Shown: piece by piece, positions 1 to 11,782 of the stretch
How the letters are laid out: the number at the start of each line of letters is the position of its first letter
Position numbering within the stretch: position 1 is the stretch's first letter
Assembly: GCA_964034945.1 (NCBI GenBank)
Contig: OZ035961.1
Location: 25,244,161 to 25,308,160 of the forward strand
DNA from: Chrysopilus asiliformis
Taxonomy: Eukaryota > Arthropoda > Insecta > Diptera > Rhagionidae
Length of the DNA stretch: 64,000 nt
Direction: 5' to 3'
Notes under the pieces: model-generated
Database searches by the model: none
The model's input: only the letters and a program-made list of their open reading frames with translations
Told to the model about the DNA's origin: nothing
Made by a program: the position numbers and the translations under genes

Positions 1-495
1 AGAAGTTGTATAATTATTTAAGCTTTTTAATAGTGATAAGAAATTCTATTTTAGTATTACTGTAATGTCCAAGGATTAAGGAGTTAATTAAACTCTCTTC
101 GAAAAAAAAATCTTCGAAATGTTAATCCTATTATAATCAGCGAACGATTCGAATTATGCACATTTGGAACTATCTAATTTTATTGAAATTCTACGAATTT
201 CGCGCAGAAATTTCACGAAAAAATTAATGTTTTCGACAATTAAGTCAAAATGTAAAAATGTATGAACATTTTCCGGAGTAATTTACAAAATGATTATAAT
301 CTATCAGCTTCTAAACAGCGATCGAATTATGTACACTTACCTTATTTGTATTATTTTATCTGAATATCAATAAATAAAGTTGGTTTGCGTAAGATTTGTC
401 GTGTCGCTAGTCTATCAGAATCAGGGCCATAACACAATTTTAAATTGATGTGCACTATAAATATGGGAGTTTTGAAATATAATATTTTAATTTAG

Positions 496-1087
496 GAATC
501 AGAATCAGCATCATCGTCAGTATTTGCCGATATTTTTGACATTATGCCGACAAACGAATGCTCTAAGATAATTCCCAAGAAATTCGAATCGATTAAAGAA
601 GTTATTTTTTGTTTTAAATCCAAGAAAAAAAATACAATTTGTAATGTAAGTAAAACCAAAAAGCAATGTTGAAATTTTAAAAAAATTAAATGGTGAATAT
701 TGACAGATCGACATTGGAGCGGGTTTAACTTGTGGCAATAGTGTTGAAGCAATTCTTATATATGGGAATTGCAGTGAGTTTAATAAATTCATTTTTGTGA
801 ATATTGGACCTTTTAAAGAATGGATTCAAAAATCGATTAAATTGAAAAATAGTTCACCCAAGAAATTTGATGAAAAAATTAAACCTCGTCAACATGATGA
901 GCCAGCAGAGTCTGAATCGGAAATTAAATCAAAACCTAACGGTGAATCTGAAAGGAGTTCAGATAGCAACAGTAAGCTTGAAAAGGGGCACGGGATTAAT
1001 AACGCAAATATTGGGCAGCAACCAATTATATCGGTTATCTTATCTCTTTTCAGGTTAATTGTAATTTTAAAAATATTATTGTTATAA
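496..1087 (+). CDS. Serine protease homologue (SPH-1), 3' part only
   Basis: Two exons, 496-645 and 707-1087, read in one frame across a GTAAGT donor at 646 and a TTGACAG acceptor. The second exon begins with DIGAGLTCG, where an active trypsin-like enzyme has GDSGGPLxC, so the catalytic serine is absent. It continues to a WI-type C-terminal helix (KEWIQKSI). After the protease fold comes a polar Ser/Lys/Glu tail of about 60 residues, then a very hydrophobic C-terminus (VILSLFRLIVILKILLL). The N-terminal half, with signal peptide and His/Asp regions, is not seen and probably lies before position 1. The hydrophobic end could be a membrane anchor or GPI signal; that is inference. The family call is firm, the tail model less so. 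Confidence 0.7.
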
Positions 1088-2676
1088 ATAGCTGAATAGT
1101 AACTTGATTAAACTGTATTCAGTCAACTAATCATTTATTTCGAAATTAACATTTTTTATTAAAATTTGTTTTAAAAATTTGAATTATAAAGAAATGAGTT
1201 TCCCATAGTGGAATATAGATGATTTTTTTAATTACGAAATGCTTTAAAAAGGACCATAAAACAAAATTTCAGTCGTAGAAAGCAAGGCTTTTGGAAAATT
1301 TCAGTTGCGACACCCCAATTTTAGTTGCAGTAACGATTTTTTTTTATGGGATCAGGAGTGGTATTCCGTAACTTGATTCAAGCGTGTGTCTCAAATTAGA
1401 GAAAAAAGTGGTATTTGCTATCTCGGTTTCTCTCTGTCATTTATTTCGGTCAAAACAGAGACAGCGAATACTTCTTGTTCTTCTAACTCGAAACAAACGC
1501 TTGAAACAAGTTACGGAATATCACTCCTGGCTATTGAATGACTAAATATGTATCGGAATATTACTGTAGGTCTATTGGTTTTTGAGCAACATAACAGATT
1601 TTGAAGAAAATAATAAATTTTTAATTTGTCTGTTTTTAATTAGGGTAAGGTACGGATAGACGCCGCACCTTTCGAAAAAACGCTGTAAAATTCACATTTT
1701 TTTCGAAATATCCACATAAAACTATATCCCGTATTCAGAAGCCCTAGAACCAATGAATAAAGAACAGGGGGGTTTAAAAAATCTAAATTTCTCCAGAATA
1801 AAAATAATGATTTATTGAAAAAAAATCTCTGAACACAATTCAACAATATAAGAATGAACACAACATAACAAATTGAACGATGTGAATAGACGACCGAATA
1901 TTTGAGATACTTCTTGATTGCATTGTCTTACACCGGAGGTTTCCAAACTGGGGTTCATGCACCCCTGGGGGTTCAGAGATAAAGTTATAACTTCGTCTAA
2001 ACTGTACTAAACTTCAAAACTTCAAAACTTCGTCTAACCTCCAATTCTTAAATTGAATTCAGTGCAATAAAGTGCTTTGGCTTTCGATTTTAGGATGTAA
2101 TAGACCTTGACAACTAAAAATTTTCGCCTACGGCGTATCTTTATATAAATTTTCTGCATATGGCAGCTCTTTCTGATTTTTTTTTGCGTGCAGCACATTT
2201 TTGTTATTTCTCCCCATAGAACCTAATTTACTATCAAAAAATTTTTTTACAAAACGAAATAACGTATCGAAATAAAATGTAAATTTCGTTAACATTAGGA
2301 TTTTTTTCGTTTGTCATCCCTGTTTAAAATACATTTTTGTTTAATCAAAGAATGAAAAAAAAACAGTTTTGCTAATAATTTATTTGTTTTCTTCATCAAA
2401 TTAAACGTTTTATAAAAACAAACTATTGTTTCTTACATACTTGCGAAAAAATGCCCAATTTGTCAAGAATATTTTATAAAGTTAATTGCTTAAAATGTAC
2501 TCTAAATTCTTCTGCAAATTTGGCAAGCAGCACAAAATGTTTGCGCAATAATATTTCCATATTTACATCGGATTAAATGTCATTTTGCTGTTTCAGAAAT
2601 AGATATTGCGCAAGCTAAATACTCTGCGATAAAATTATGCGACTTTTGTTTTGAAATAAAATTGCTCTTTCCAGAA
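1088..2676. other. Intergenic spacer with palindromic repeat
   Basis: AT-rich sequence between two SPH genes. No supportable gene. The only clear structure is the foldback element at 1353-1530, listed separately. The text near 1945-1975 (TTCCAAACTGGGGTTC) resembles the flank of the hAT element at 40095, which suggests another old repeat. Confidence 0.6.
1353..1530. repeat. Foldback (MITE-like) element
   Basis: The left end reads CAGGAGTGGTATTCCGTAAC and the right end reads, on the other strand, CCAGGAGTGATATTCCGTAA. The arms then diverge but still match through TTGATTCAAGCG / TTGTTTCAAGCG. About 178 bp, no coding capacity. It is a palindromic non-autonomous transposon by structure; superfamily unknown. 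Confidence 0.55.
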
Positions 2677-5600
2677 TTAAAGATTCAGGCTTTTACAAAA
2701 ATCACTAAAATTGTTTAGCAAATCAATTTTGTTAAGTAATTTTCCAAAACATATTGAAAATGTAAGAATGAAAACATAAAAAACGCTGGTAAAATTTTTT
2801 GGAGCACCACTATTGCAGAAAATTTTAACGTGTGTTTTATATTTGGGTGGAGATCTTCTAGGTGGCTTCGGCGTTACCTTTTCTACCGGTAGTATTTTCG
2901 TAGTAGTTGATTTCTCGGTAGTTGTAGTTGATTTGGGTATGCTTGCAGTTGGTGGTTCGGTAGTTACTATTGGTTTTTCGGTAGTTGGTTCTGGAGCCAT
3001 CGTTGTCGTTGGTGTTTGGATAATCGTAGGTAATTTTGAATCAGCCGTAGTTAATTTTGAATCAGTCGTAGTTAATTTTGAATCAGTCGTAGTTAATTTC
3101 GGAGCAGTCGTAGTTAATTCTGGCACAGCCGTGGCTGGTTCTGTAGTAATCGTCGTCACAACTATTATGGTAGTTGTTGGTTCTGGAGCGGTCGTAGCCA
3201 CAGTATATTTTGCAATAATTTCCTTAATCCATTCATTTTTATGGTTAACTTCGTTAAACATGAATTTTCTTTCATGAATGTTGCATCCAGTTCCAAGAAC
3301 AAGTCCACAGATTTTTCCAGTATCGGAGCCACAAAATACACCACTGCCTCTACCAATTTCCGGCTTTTTAAAAAGAAGAAAAAAAACAGTTTTAAAGGAG
3401 TTTCACAAAAATCAACAAGAGAAAACCAAGGAAGGAAATTTTTGAATTTTTTACATACAGAAATGATTAGTTAACTAGTGTTAAAAACTAATTTTAACGG
3501 TTTTTTTAGCCAAACAATATTATTCCGTTCTAAATCGAAAATATAGGGTATTCATTTAACTATAGGGGTATTCATGGAAACAGATAAAATTGCGCATCGC
3601 GTATTTTTAGGCGGAGTGTTTCATGTACGCACTCTCGAAATAATATATGTAAATCGATCAGCTGTTCGGCTGTCTTCTTTCATAATAAATTGTTGCATCT
3701 ATCATTCTTAAAATTACTTTAAGAAAGTAAAATCCTCGGAACACAATAAAAATTTTGTTACTTACCCCACAGCTATCGCTTCCCTCAATATTTTTGGATT
3801 CAACGCAAAAAATGTCCTTCGCCTCTGTTAAATAAGTTATTTCTGCTATATCTTCGCATTTCGAATTATCGGCAACATGCCCTTGAACTGGCACCAATTT
3901 CTGTTCTTGACTAAAATATAAAAATTTGAAAATGTTTTTAAAAAATATTGAAAAAAATCTTTGTTACTTATTTTCATCTTCAGGTAGCGGACTTATATAG
4001 ACAGTGTTCAAAATGTTCGTTTTTAATCCATCTGATAACGGTTCTGTTGCTGTTAGACCAACAAGAATTTTGGGAAAGGGTTTCTCTAACTAAATTTTTA
4101 TTATTAAATTGATGAGGATAGAATATAATAATAAATGATAAAAAATTTAAATAACACGTATGAAAAATGTACATTTTTACAGAAGGAAAAAAATAGATTT
4201 AGGCAATGTTGTGCAGATTGTTTACAAAACGTATTTAACTTAAAGTTTATATGTACAATTATTTAAAAATTTAAACTGTTAAAATTGTTAAAAACTTTGT
4301 TCGAACATTTTTTTTTTAATTTTTTAAGAAGAAATACGAACAAACTTTGTATCTAAAAATCGGAATCGATGAGATTTTCTTCCATGAGCCGAGTGAATAA
4401 AATATAGCAAAGGTTTTTACTAAGAATTTATTATGTTTCAGTAAAAAATTTATATGGACTTTTTTACTCAGATGTGCTAATCTTCTAGTAAAAGCATTTG
4501 CTAGATTTAATTCACTATGCCTCATTGTATAATACATGTAAACAGATTTCTATTAAATCATAACCGTTTCCTTATGGGAGTATGAATTTAATTATGAATT
4601 TAATAATTAAATTTGTTCGTTAACGGGCAAAATTGGACCATTCCTTCCCCCGTCTCTCATACAAACAAAGCCGTTTTTTTTTTCAATTTTCTCGAAAACG
4701 GTGAAATTTTTCAATAATTTATAAAGGTAAAATGTGTTTAGAATATGATTTTACATAACCTATTTATACATCAAAATCCAGTTAAACCACTCTTCGCCCC
4801 CTCCTTTATACAAATGGAATACTTTTTTTCTATTTTCTCGAAAACAGTGATTCGGTTCTAACAATTTATAAAGACGAAATGTGTTTAGAATATGATTTTA
4901 CATAACCGTTCCATACATCAAAATCCAGACCAATCCATTCCTCATTTCCCATACAAATGGTTTTTTTTTTCATAAAAATGTTGTCTGTCCTCATATAGAG
5001 TATTTGACGATTGCCCCGTGAGCATTATAGCCTTTCTTATATTTTACTTATAAATATAACAAAACACAGAGATTACTTTTGACATAAAACAGCTGTTTGT
5101 GTACGAAAGTTGACATTCTTTACGATTCTTTACTATTGTTTACGTAAACAATCATTTTTTACGGAAAAATGTAAATATTTATTGTTTACGCGTAAATGCA
5201 CACCACTGAACTTGGTTACTAGCTACCACAGCGACGCGAAATTTACGGTTGAACTCGTGATCATCCTCATATAATGTGGAAGTTAAATTCCAATAAATAA
5301 TAAAAAAAATACAGCAGTATTCACTTAATACGGTACAAAGTAAACGTTTATCCATAAGATTTAGTTCGAAAGAAATGAATGTAATTTATGTATTCAAATA
5401 ATTAAAATAAGGAAATTTTATTGAAAAAAAATCGTCTGACTGGTTTTTTAAGACTCGTGTTATTCACAAACGCATAACACAATTCTTTTTACGCGAAGTA
5501 TCATAAATAAAAAAGCAATCACCTTTAGTAATGCGACACTATGTTCATTGTGGTTTTCTCCGTCTTTGGAAAAATCGGGGAAAAATTCAACTACTGATAT

Positions 5601-6058
5601 TTTAGATCTCTGCTCGTCATTCGCAATGAGTTTTCTTAAGTTTTCATCTTGTTTAATACCAGCAATAACTACACACTCCTTAAACATATAAACTGTGATG
5701 TTAGCGATTGACACTACTTGAGGTAGCATATTTAACATATAGTTTCCGTTACTTACCTCAATAAATGTCTCCGGATTTACATAAAAAGCAAAAGTTAACA
5801 CCCATTCTGAGTGAACCAAATTTCCTAGTCCCACAAATTTATCTGTTGTGGTCCGATATATCACCACCTTATTGTATAACAAAAATGAATAAATTAAAAT
5901 TTTATAAGACACATTTTTAAAATCAAAATACCTACCAAATACTTAAAATCTTTTGTTATAATTTGTGCCTCACAGTTTTTTAAAAATACTGAATATGAAA
6001 CTAGTAGAACTGTTAATAATTTTACAAGATACTTTATGTTAATTAAATTTGAAACCAT
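2677..6058 (-). CDS. Serine protease homologue (SPH-2) with Thr-rich stalk and hydrophobic C-terminus
   Basis: Five coding exons on the minus strand: 6058-5936, 5867-5523, 4089-3968, 3910-3766 and 3363-2677, giving 473 codons with all phases consistent. Residues 1-31 form a signal peptide (hydrophobic run KLLTVLLVSYSVFL). The His loop reads GNLVHSEWVLTFAFYV, with no catalytic His. The Asp region reads NEHSVALLKV where NDIALL is usual. The Ser loop reads CGPEIGRGSGVFCG instead of CxGDSGGPLxC, so all three catalytic residues are replaced. The domain ends at EWIKEII. A mucin-like stalk of about 110 residues rich in Thr, Pro and Glu follows, with the triplet repeat TTDSKL x3, then a hydrophobic stretch (VFYVFILTFSICF). 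It is probably an O-glycosylated, membrane-tethered pseudoprotease. Intron 2 carries a repeat element (4610-5050). Confidence 0.75.
4610..5050. repeat. Interspersed repeat (family B) with internal subrepeats
   Basis: Holds two to three copies of a subunit of about 120-130 bp, each with 'CATACAAA', 'TTTTCTCGAAAACGGTG', 'AATATGATTTTACATAACC' and 'ATACATCAAAATCCA'. The same units recur in each 4.4-kb tandem copy (around 16560-17110) and in reverse orientation near 51490-52060 and 56570-56930. No ORF; class unknown. It lies inside intron 2 of SPH-2. Confidence 0.55.
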
Positions 6059-6229
6059 GGCAAAAATTTATCGATCACTTCATGACAAAATCTAAAGAAA
6101 AACTATCGAGAATCCTAGATTTAATTTTTTTTATGCACATTTAAAAATTTTCAAGTAGTTCACGAGTATTTTCAAAAATTTATAGCTCACGAAAGGTTAG
6201 TTCTAGAAATACAATATGTATATTTAAAT

Positions 6230-6660
6230 CCTATTAAATTTCTTTGTTAAGGAAAATTCCAGGAAATTTGAGAAAAAAATCCTTAATATTAGCTTTTTTT
6301 AGCTTGCTCATGTATCTGTCTGTTTGTCTGAAACAAATCTTGCAATCTAATTGTGACTCACTTCCCCTCATCCAATTGACTTGAAAGTTTGCACACATAC
6401 GTAAGTCCGCTAACAATAAAATATTTCCACTACTTCATCCTTGCAAGGATAACGGAAGGTTCTGTAAGGATAACGTGATTATCCTTTTTTATCAAATTTT
6501 CCGGAAAAAAAAGCCTCCATTTGGGGTCGGTGAATCCGATTCTGACATTAACCAGTCTGTAAGGATAACGGAAGGTCCTGTAAGGTTACCGTGATTTTTT
6601 TTAAATAATTTTCCAGAAAAATCTATTCTGGGGTCGCTTATTTTCTGTGTATCAGAAATT
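6230..6660. mobile_element. Degraded Helitron-like fragment
   Basis: Contains phrases also found in the better preserved element at 52068-52560: 'GGTCCTGTAAGGATAA', 'TATCCTTT', 'GGGGTCG'. The CAAGGATAACGGAAGG motif occurs twice (around 6450 and 6565). Neither terminus could be placed here. Confidence 0.4.
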
Positions 6661-6829
6661 TTTATCTCGCTTTTATTTCCGATACAGAGAAAATATATAA
6701 TTTTTCCTTTTTACTGCATTTTTTCTAAATAAAAACTTTTTTAATTAGTAATTTTTTAGTGTCTTAGATTTCTGAAAAGCTTTTTACTGGGACAACTGGT
6801 TTTTTCGAATTGAATTACGTTTTATTTTA

Positions 6830-7195
6830 CACTAGGGGCTGCGCCCCGAACCGTTTTGCGGTTTACCCCCCACCCACTGGTCGGCCTTCCTGTCCACGTT
6901 TCGAGATGACTTTATCCCCTCCCCTTACTCCCCCACCTCTCGGGCTACTTTTTAATGGGTCTATGTTGAGGCTGGACCCCGACGAACATCTATGCCAAAG
7001 TTCAGGCCAATCGGTTCAGTAGTTTCCCCGCGAAAGAGTAACATAGCGCAAAAACTAAGTTTCCAAATCACTTTACCCCCTCCCCTTACTCCCCCACCCC
7101 TCGCGCTACTTTTCCGTATGCCTATATAGGAACGAGAACTACCACAGACACTCATTTCAAGTCAATCGGTTCAGCCGTTTTTGCGTGAAAGAGGA

Positions 7196-7274
<79 letters not shown>

Positions 7275-7320
7275 GTCAGGCAGGCAGGCAGACAGACACC
7301 AACTCATTTTTATATATTAG
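6830..7320 (+). mobile_element. RTE-like LINE/SINE 3' tail with GACA microsatellite
   Basis: Two tandem relatives of a segment of about 150 bp (CCCCTCCCCTTACTCCCCCAC at about 6915 and 7075) are followed by AATCGGTTCAGCCGTTTTTGCG, a (CAGA)n run at 7196-7298, and TTTTTATATATTAGTATGAT. This order (CGGTTCAGCCGTTT.. GTGAAAGAG.. tetranucleotide.. ATATTAGTA) is typical of tails of RTE-clade elements in insects, as established knowledge. No reverse transcriptase is present. Confidence 0.5.
7196..7298. repeat. (GACA)n microsatellite
   Basis: About 25 uninterrupted CAGA/GACA units, then imperfect CAGG units. It forms the simple-repeat part of the RTE-like tail. Confidence 0.9.
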
Positions 7321-7525
7321 TATGATTTTGCATATTTTATATTGTAAACTTTAATGTAGACAAAAGCGGCTATCGGGAAATTGTAATTCTCACTGAATTC
7401 CCACTTAATTCCGCCTAAAGAAAATAAAAATATAGAAGGCTTTATTTAAAACTCGAGTGTCAAATTTGCGGTTTTTTTTTGAATTTTTTGGTCTTAAAAC
7501 GGACTCAAAATTATTAAGTCAAAAA

Positions 7526-8936
7526 ATGAATTCAGTGATAAATTTAAGGCGATATGTTTCCAGTGATGTTTTTTTACATGCTCTCATGGTTTTATTCTTT
7601 GGTTTTTACACTTCAACGTTGACAAACAGCCAAACGATAAATCGGGATATAATTGTAAGTAAACAAAATAAATATTCCTTCACAGATTAATATTTTTCAA
7701 CTTTTATTGCAAATCAAATTATTTTAGATAACAATTTACAACACATCAGATATTCCAATTTGCTATGGTGTAATTTTGTCAACATTCTTCGCAACAACAG
7801 TGGCAGAATGTTTGATAGGAATGAAACCTAATGACGTAATTTAATTATGACTTTTGAAAAGAGATTAAATTAATTTCAACATAACATTAAATCAGTTTAT
7901 AATTCTAGATTTACTTAAAAATCGGCGATTTCGGTAAAGATCCTGAGTTAAGCAATCCAGATCGATTTCTTGCAGTTGAACTAATTGTCTTAAGTGAATA
8001 TTTTAGAGATAGGTATAAACATATGGAAGATAATATGGCCCTGTTAAAGGTATTTTTTTTATTACAAGATTAATAAAATTTAATTAAAATTTCTAGCTTA
8101 CAGATTCATATCCAGTAGAAGTAATAGCAAATGTCAGTAAATGCGTTTGTAGAAAATACATTGTCCCCATTTTGGATACAAAACAGGAGGTTAATTGTGG
8201 AATGTGAATTTTTTATTCTTTAATATCGTTAAATTTTTAGAATCCAGATCTTGAAGTTGTGTTTCGCAACAAAAAAGCCTGCACAGCTATCAATAAAAAT
8301 TTTCTACCAAGTGAGCGTCTCACTTGTTTGGGCGTTTCCTACAAACATAAGGTATATCTATGGGCCTCGTTTCCACTTGAGAAATCGCAAAAGTGTGGCT
8401 TTCAGTAAGTCGTTTTACAAGTAAAAAACTCTAAAAATCGTAAAATTAAAGTTTTTTTTTCTATACAACACAAAAAAACTTTTACGAAGCGATTTTTATA
8501 TGTTTTCACTTGCAAAATGGCTCTCCTTAGCAGAAATTTTGTGATTTTTTTCGATATAAACGAAGCTTTAGAATTAAAATTCGTCTTTTTATACAAAACA
8601 ATTTTTTCTCATCGACAGAATATTATTATCGACAGTATGCCGGTTTTCTGCGACTTCAATTCTCAACTTCATTTTACTGGATTCATTGGGGGTAACTTAA
8701 TCACTGCAGGTGAAGATTCTGCCTATGTATCCGCAGTTGCTACAATTCCATATGATTGGTTGAATGTTACTATTTTAAAATATGAAGACGATATCCCTAG
8801 TGCAACTGAAGGATCCATAATAGAACATCGATTAGATAAATGTGCGATGTCAGAATCTTCAAAGATTCATAAACATTTTAATTTATTCTCAACGATGGCT
8901 GTTATCATTTATGGTTTATTCTCTTCAGTAATTTGA
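7526..8936 (+). CDS. Serine protease homologue (SPH-3)
   Basis: Six coding exons: 7526-7654, 7728-7835, 7909-8049, 8097-8189, 8241-8351 and 8619-8936. They total 299 codons, all junctions in phase 0 with GT..AG borders. The ATG at 7526 opens a signal peptide (hydrophobic run FLHALMVLFFGFY); an upstream in-frame non-ATG stretch was rejected as start. The His region reads FFATTVAECLIG where LTAAHC is usual, so His is replaced by Glu. The Asp region reads EDNMALLK. The Ser loop reads IDSMPVFCDF, with no GDSGGP. Paired cysteines of the fold are partly kept. The protein ends in a hydrophobic tail (MAVIIYGLFSSVI), possibly a GPI signal. An AATAAA at 9194 may be its polyadenylation signal. Substrate or partner is unknown; SPHs commonly act as cofactors or binding proteins. 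Confidence 0.72.
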
Positions 8937-9226
8937 AAACGTGATAAATGTTTGCAAGCGCACTTAAGTCCCCGTTTTTAGTTTAACACATCCTAATTTA
9001 ATCTCTACTAATTTCGATCCAGTAGAAATTAAAAGACTGTGTTTTGCTAATACAAACTGTAATTAATCCGATATTAGTGCGACTTGAAGATTTTATTCAT
9101 GATAAACCGTTTAGTGGTTATTGGATGTAAGAAATCAACAAACCTTCAGATTGCTTAATTTTTTTATCTAGAAATTGCGTTAAAAAATATTGTAATAAAT
9201 GTTTTCCCTTCTCGAAATGCATTTTT

Positions 9227-10140
9227 TTGTTTTATTTTAACAATTTAAACAAATCGATATCAACAATAAAATATTGGACATCTAAATTTAAACGCGGTCG
9301 TACGAGCATTTTTGATGAAGAGCTTTTAGGCAGTCCAAAAGATGTCACTACACCCGAAATGGTCGATAAAATCCATGGTATCTTGTTGACGAAGGGACGC
9401 GAGATTGCTGAGGATGTCGGCATCTCATGTGAACGAGTGCAGAATATATTGCATGAATATTTGGGAATGAGGAAGCTCGCTGCCAGATGGGTGCCGCGTT
9501 TGGTCTCTGTTAACAACCAGCTCGACCGCGTGATAACTTCAAAGGAGATTTTGGCGACCACGATAGGAAGGACTTTTTGCATCGTTTCGTAACCGTGAAC
9601 CACTAAAACACACCAGAGACCTTAAGGTGCCGCTCCACATGAGAATAAATGCCGGCGAGAACCTCTCGATAGCAGCTACTCGCAAATGGACACGTCTCTG
9701 AGAGTCGCTCGCAGAAACTCGCAAAAACTCGCGAGCTAGTTTCTGCGAGCTGTCAAAAGTGATTCTACTCTCTAGTCGACACGCACCCACTGAACTCTCG
9801 GCGAGTTGCTCGCCAGATACGAACGGCGTTTGAATTTCGCTAGTAGCTCTCGGGAACTCACCAAAGCCAGATGCCAAAAAAATCAAGATATTGGTCTTGA
9901 AAAGAGAAAAATCGCCGAAATCAACTCTCAAATGGACAACCTCATGCGAGTAACTCTCGAGAGTTTTTGAGAGTTACTCGCGTATTTATTCTCATGTGGA
10001 GTGGCACCTTAAGAGCGGTCGAAATAGTGAACTTCTGACGAATCGAAGCCGAAGAAGCCCAAGGTAGGTCTATCGGCCAAAAAGGTCATCGCTATAGTTT
10101 TTAGAGGTGCAACAGCTCGTGCGTTGAAAATGTTGGAATA
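9227..10140 (+). pseudogene. mariner-type transposase relic, split by a TTAA element
   Basis: From about 9250 the plus strand reads a mariner transposase N-terminal region: KYWTSKFKRGRTSIFDEE, then EIAEDVGISCERVQNILHE (helix-turn-helix) and LGMRKLAARWVPRLVS. It continues degraded (FLHRFVT, then NTPETLK with stops). After an insertion at 9626-10008 it resumes with DESKPKKPK, KKVIAIVF (10021-10110), as expected between the first and second catalytic Asp regions. Frameshifts, stops and the missing C-terminus make it inactive. The motif order is family knowledge; the split is seen in the sequence. Confidence 0.72.
9622..10012. mobile_element. TTAA-flanked MITE nested in the mariner relic
   Basis: TTAA at 9622-9625 and at 10009-10012 flank a 383-bp element. 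Its ends match as inverted repeats of about 25 bp with one mismatch: left GGTGCCGCTCCACATGAGAA, right (other strand) GGTGCCACTCCACATGAGAA. The interior is rich in CTCGC/GCGAG and CTCTCGA/TCGAGAG motifs. TTAA target duplication is the hallmark of piggyBac-type transposition; assignment beyond that is inference. Confidence 0.75.
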
Positions 10141-11030
10141 AACACCAAACATTAAAATTAATAGAATTATTCAAGCAGTTCCCAAAATTTTAAATTTCAG
10201 CGACAGCAGTTCTAAACAAATTCAAATTTTTTTACAGTCATGACGGATTGAGAAATGTTCTTCGTTTCCAATTGTTCCTTCACGAACTATCAAACTGGCA
10301 GAAGCTTTAGGTTCCAGTCCAAATGTAAACACGAATAATATGTTTCTGGCCTATGAAGGTGCCTTCCTCATCTAAGTCTAAACACGCCCTTATGGAATTC
10401 TTGTCATGTTTCTTTACATTTGATTGTTTGAGAAAGCCTTTGTTAGTTATTGAATTACTCAACCGTTTTTGAGAAAAACAGAAAAAATTTACCAAAAAAA
10501 CAGGAAAGAAAAAAAAAGTAACGAATGATTTTCTTTAAGTTTTCATATTTTTTTAATCTCGCGAACTTATGCGAGAACCCCAAATCCATTTGAACTTCAA
10601 AGCACTTCAATTAGAATTTTGAACCCCAAATCAATTTGAACTTCAAAGCACTAAGTGTATGACCAGTGAAGCACTAAAATAGTTAATGGTCCAAATGTAG
10701 ACAGATAAGCATTTCCACATCAGTACGATATGTTGATTTTTGAAAAAATACAAAAACAATCGTTTTATAATAGGGTATAGCAAAAATTTTGCTAGCATAG
10801 AATGAATCGATGTTCACCTTGAAAACCTCATTGCAAAAAATTGACTTGAAAAATTATTTTAAACACAAAAACTTTTAGAGATTTATCATTATCATCAAAA
10901 GATCAGAGACACAAAAAAAAATTTACTAATTGCTATGCGCGGAACAAATCGATTAAAAAACGATACCAGTCAGCTATAAAAAAAAGTAGATATTGTTTTG
11001 CAGTTAGTATTCCCACATAGGTTAAGAAAT
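10141..11030. other. Intergenic spacer
   Basis: No gene could be supported. A short direct repeat (CCCCAAATCMATTTGAACTTCAAAGCACT) occurs at about 10579 and 10623. The sequence just before 11031 is the upstream region of the DUF1091 gene. Confidence 0.5.
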
Positions 11031-11782
11031 ATGGAGCTAAATTTTAAATTTTCGTTGGGTGTGATTTTAATTAGTTATGCGACGCTTAGTTTTCAAGAGG
11101 TTTTTTAAACTTGATTTTACAAAATCTAAAGATATTTTTGAAATATTTTCTTTACTGCTAGGCGAAACATATTCTGAAATTTTCCAACATTGAATGTTCT
11201 ACAATTGGCAAAAAATATATTGACGACATCTCTTGTAGTATTAGTTTGCTAAGCAGAACACTTACGGTTTTAAACATAAATGGGACTTTTAAACAACCTG
11301 TTAATAATATCAAGGTGCATTGAATTGTTCTATAAATGTCTCTTTTTTTCAAAAGTTGTACTAATTAGACTAATTGTGTTTACTTTAGATGAGCTTCGAA
11401 CTTTTTAAACAGAGTTCAAATGGATTTACACCATTTTTAATTAATTTTACTGCAGATGTTTGTAGTTTATTACAAGGATTAAAATTTAATTACTATGCAA
11501 ATTATATATACAGACATATGCGGCAGTATTCAAATTTTAACCACCCTTGCCCTTATGAGGTTGAATTTTCGCTTAAGTTCTAAAATTGTTTACAAATCTT
11601 TTAAATGTTTGTTTTAGGGAGTGTTTTGGATCAAGAATTTTACACTTCCTTTAGATGATATTCCTGCAGTTTTACCCCAAGGGAATTTTCGTTCAGTTTA
11701 TAAAGTCTTTCTGCATTCGATCTATGAGGTAAGAACAATGACCACTGCAGTTATAAAATATCCAGATTGGAGGACGCATTAA
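11031..11782 (+). CDS. DUF1091 (DM8-type) secreted protein
   Basis: Four exons: 11031-11099, 11162-11314, 11389-11559 and 11618-11782, giving 185 codons, phase 0 throughout. Residues 1-22 are a signal peptide (MELNFKFSLGVILISYATL). The mature part has the order typical of DUF1091: KFSNIEC near the start, a variable strand region with NINGTF, then 'NGFTPFLINFTADVC', 'YRHMRQYSNFNHPCPYE' and 'LPQGNFRSVYKVFL'. The NHPCPY and LPxG motifs and the length of about 180 residues fit the family. A GTAAGA after ..SIYE looks like a donor, but reading on gives VRTMTTAVIKYPDW and a stop, which matches the family's usual C-terminal strand, so I keep the read-through. The molecular function of the family is poorly known. 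The first donor (GTTTTT) is weak. Confidence 0.75.

Noticed and set aside
2813..3277. 154-codon plus-strand ORF rich in Val
   Set aside because: Shadow of the Thr-rich stalk of SPH-2; the minus-strand reading joins in phase to protease exons.
11729..11735. GTAAGA as a donor ending DUF1091 exon 4
   Set aside because: Reading on gives a normal C-terminal strand and a stop that complete a protein of usual length.
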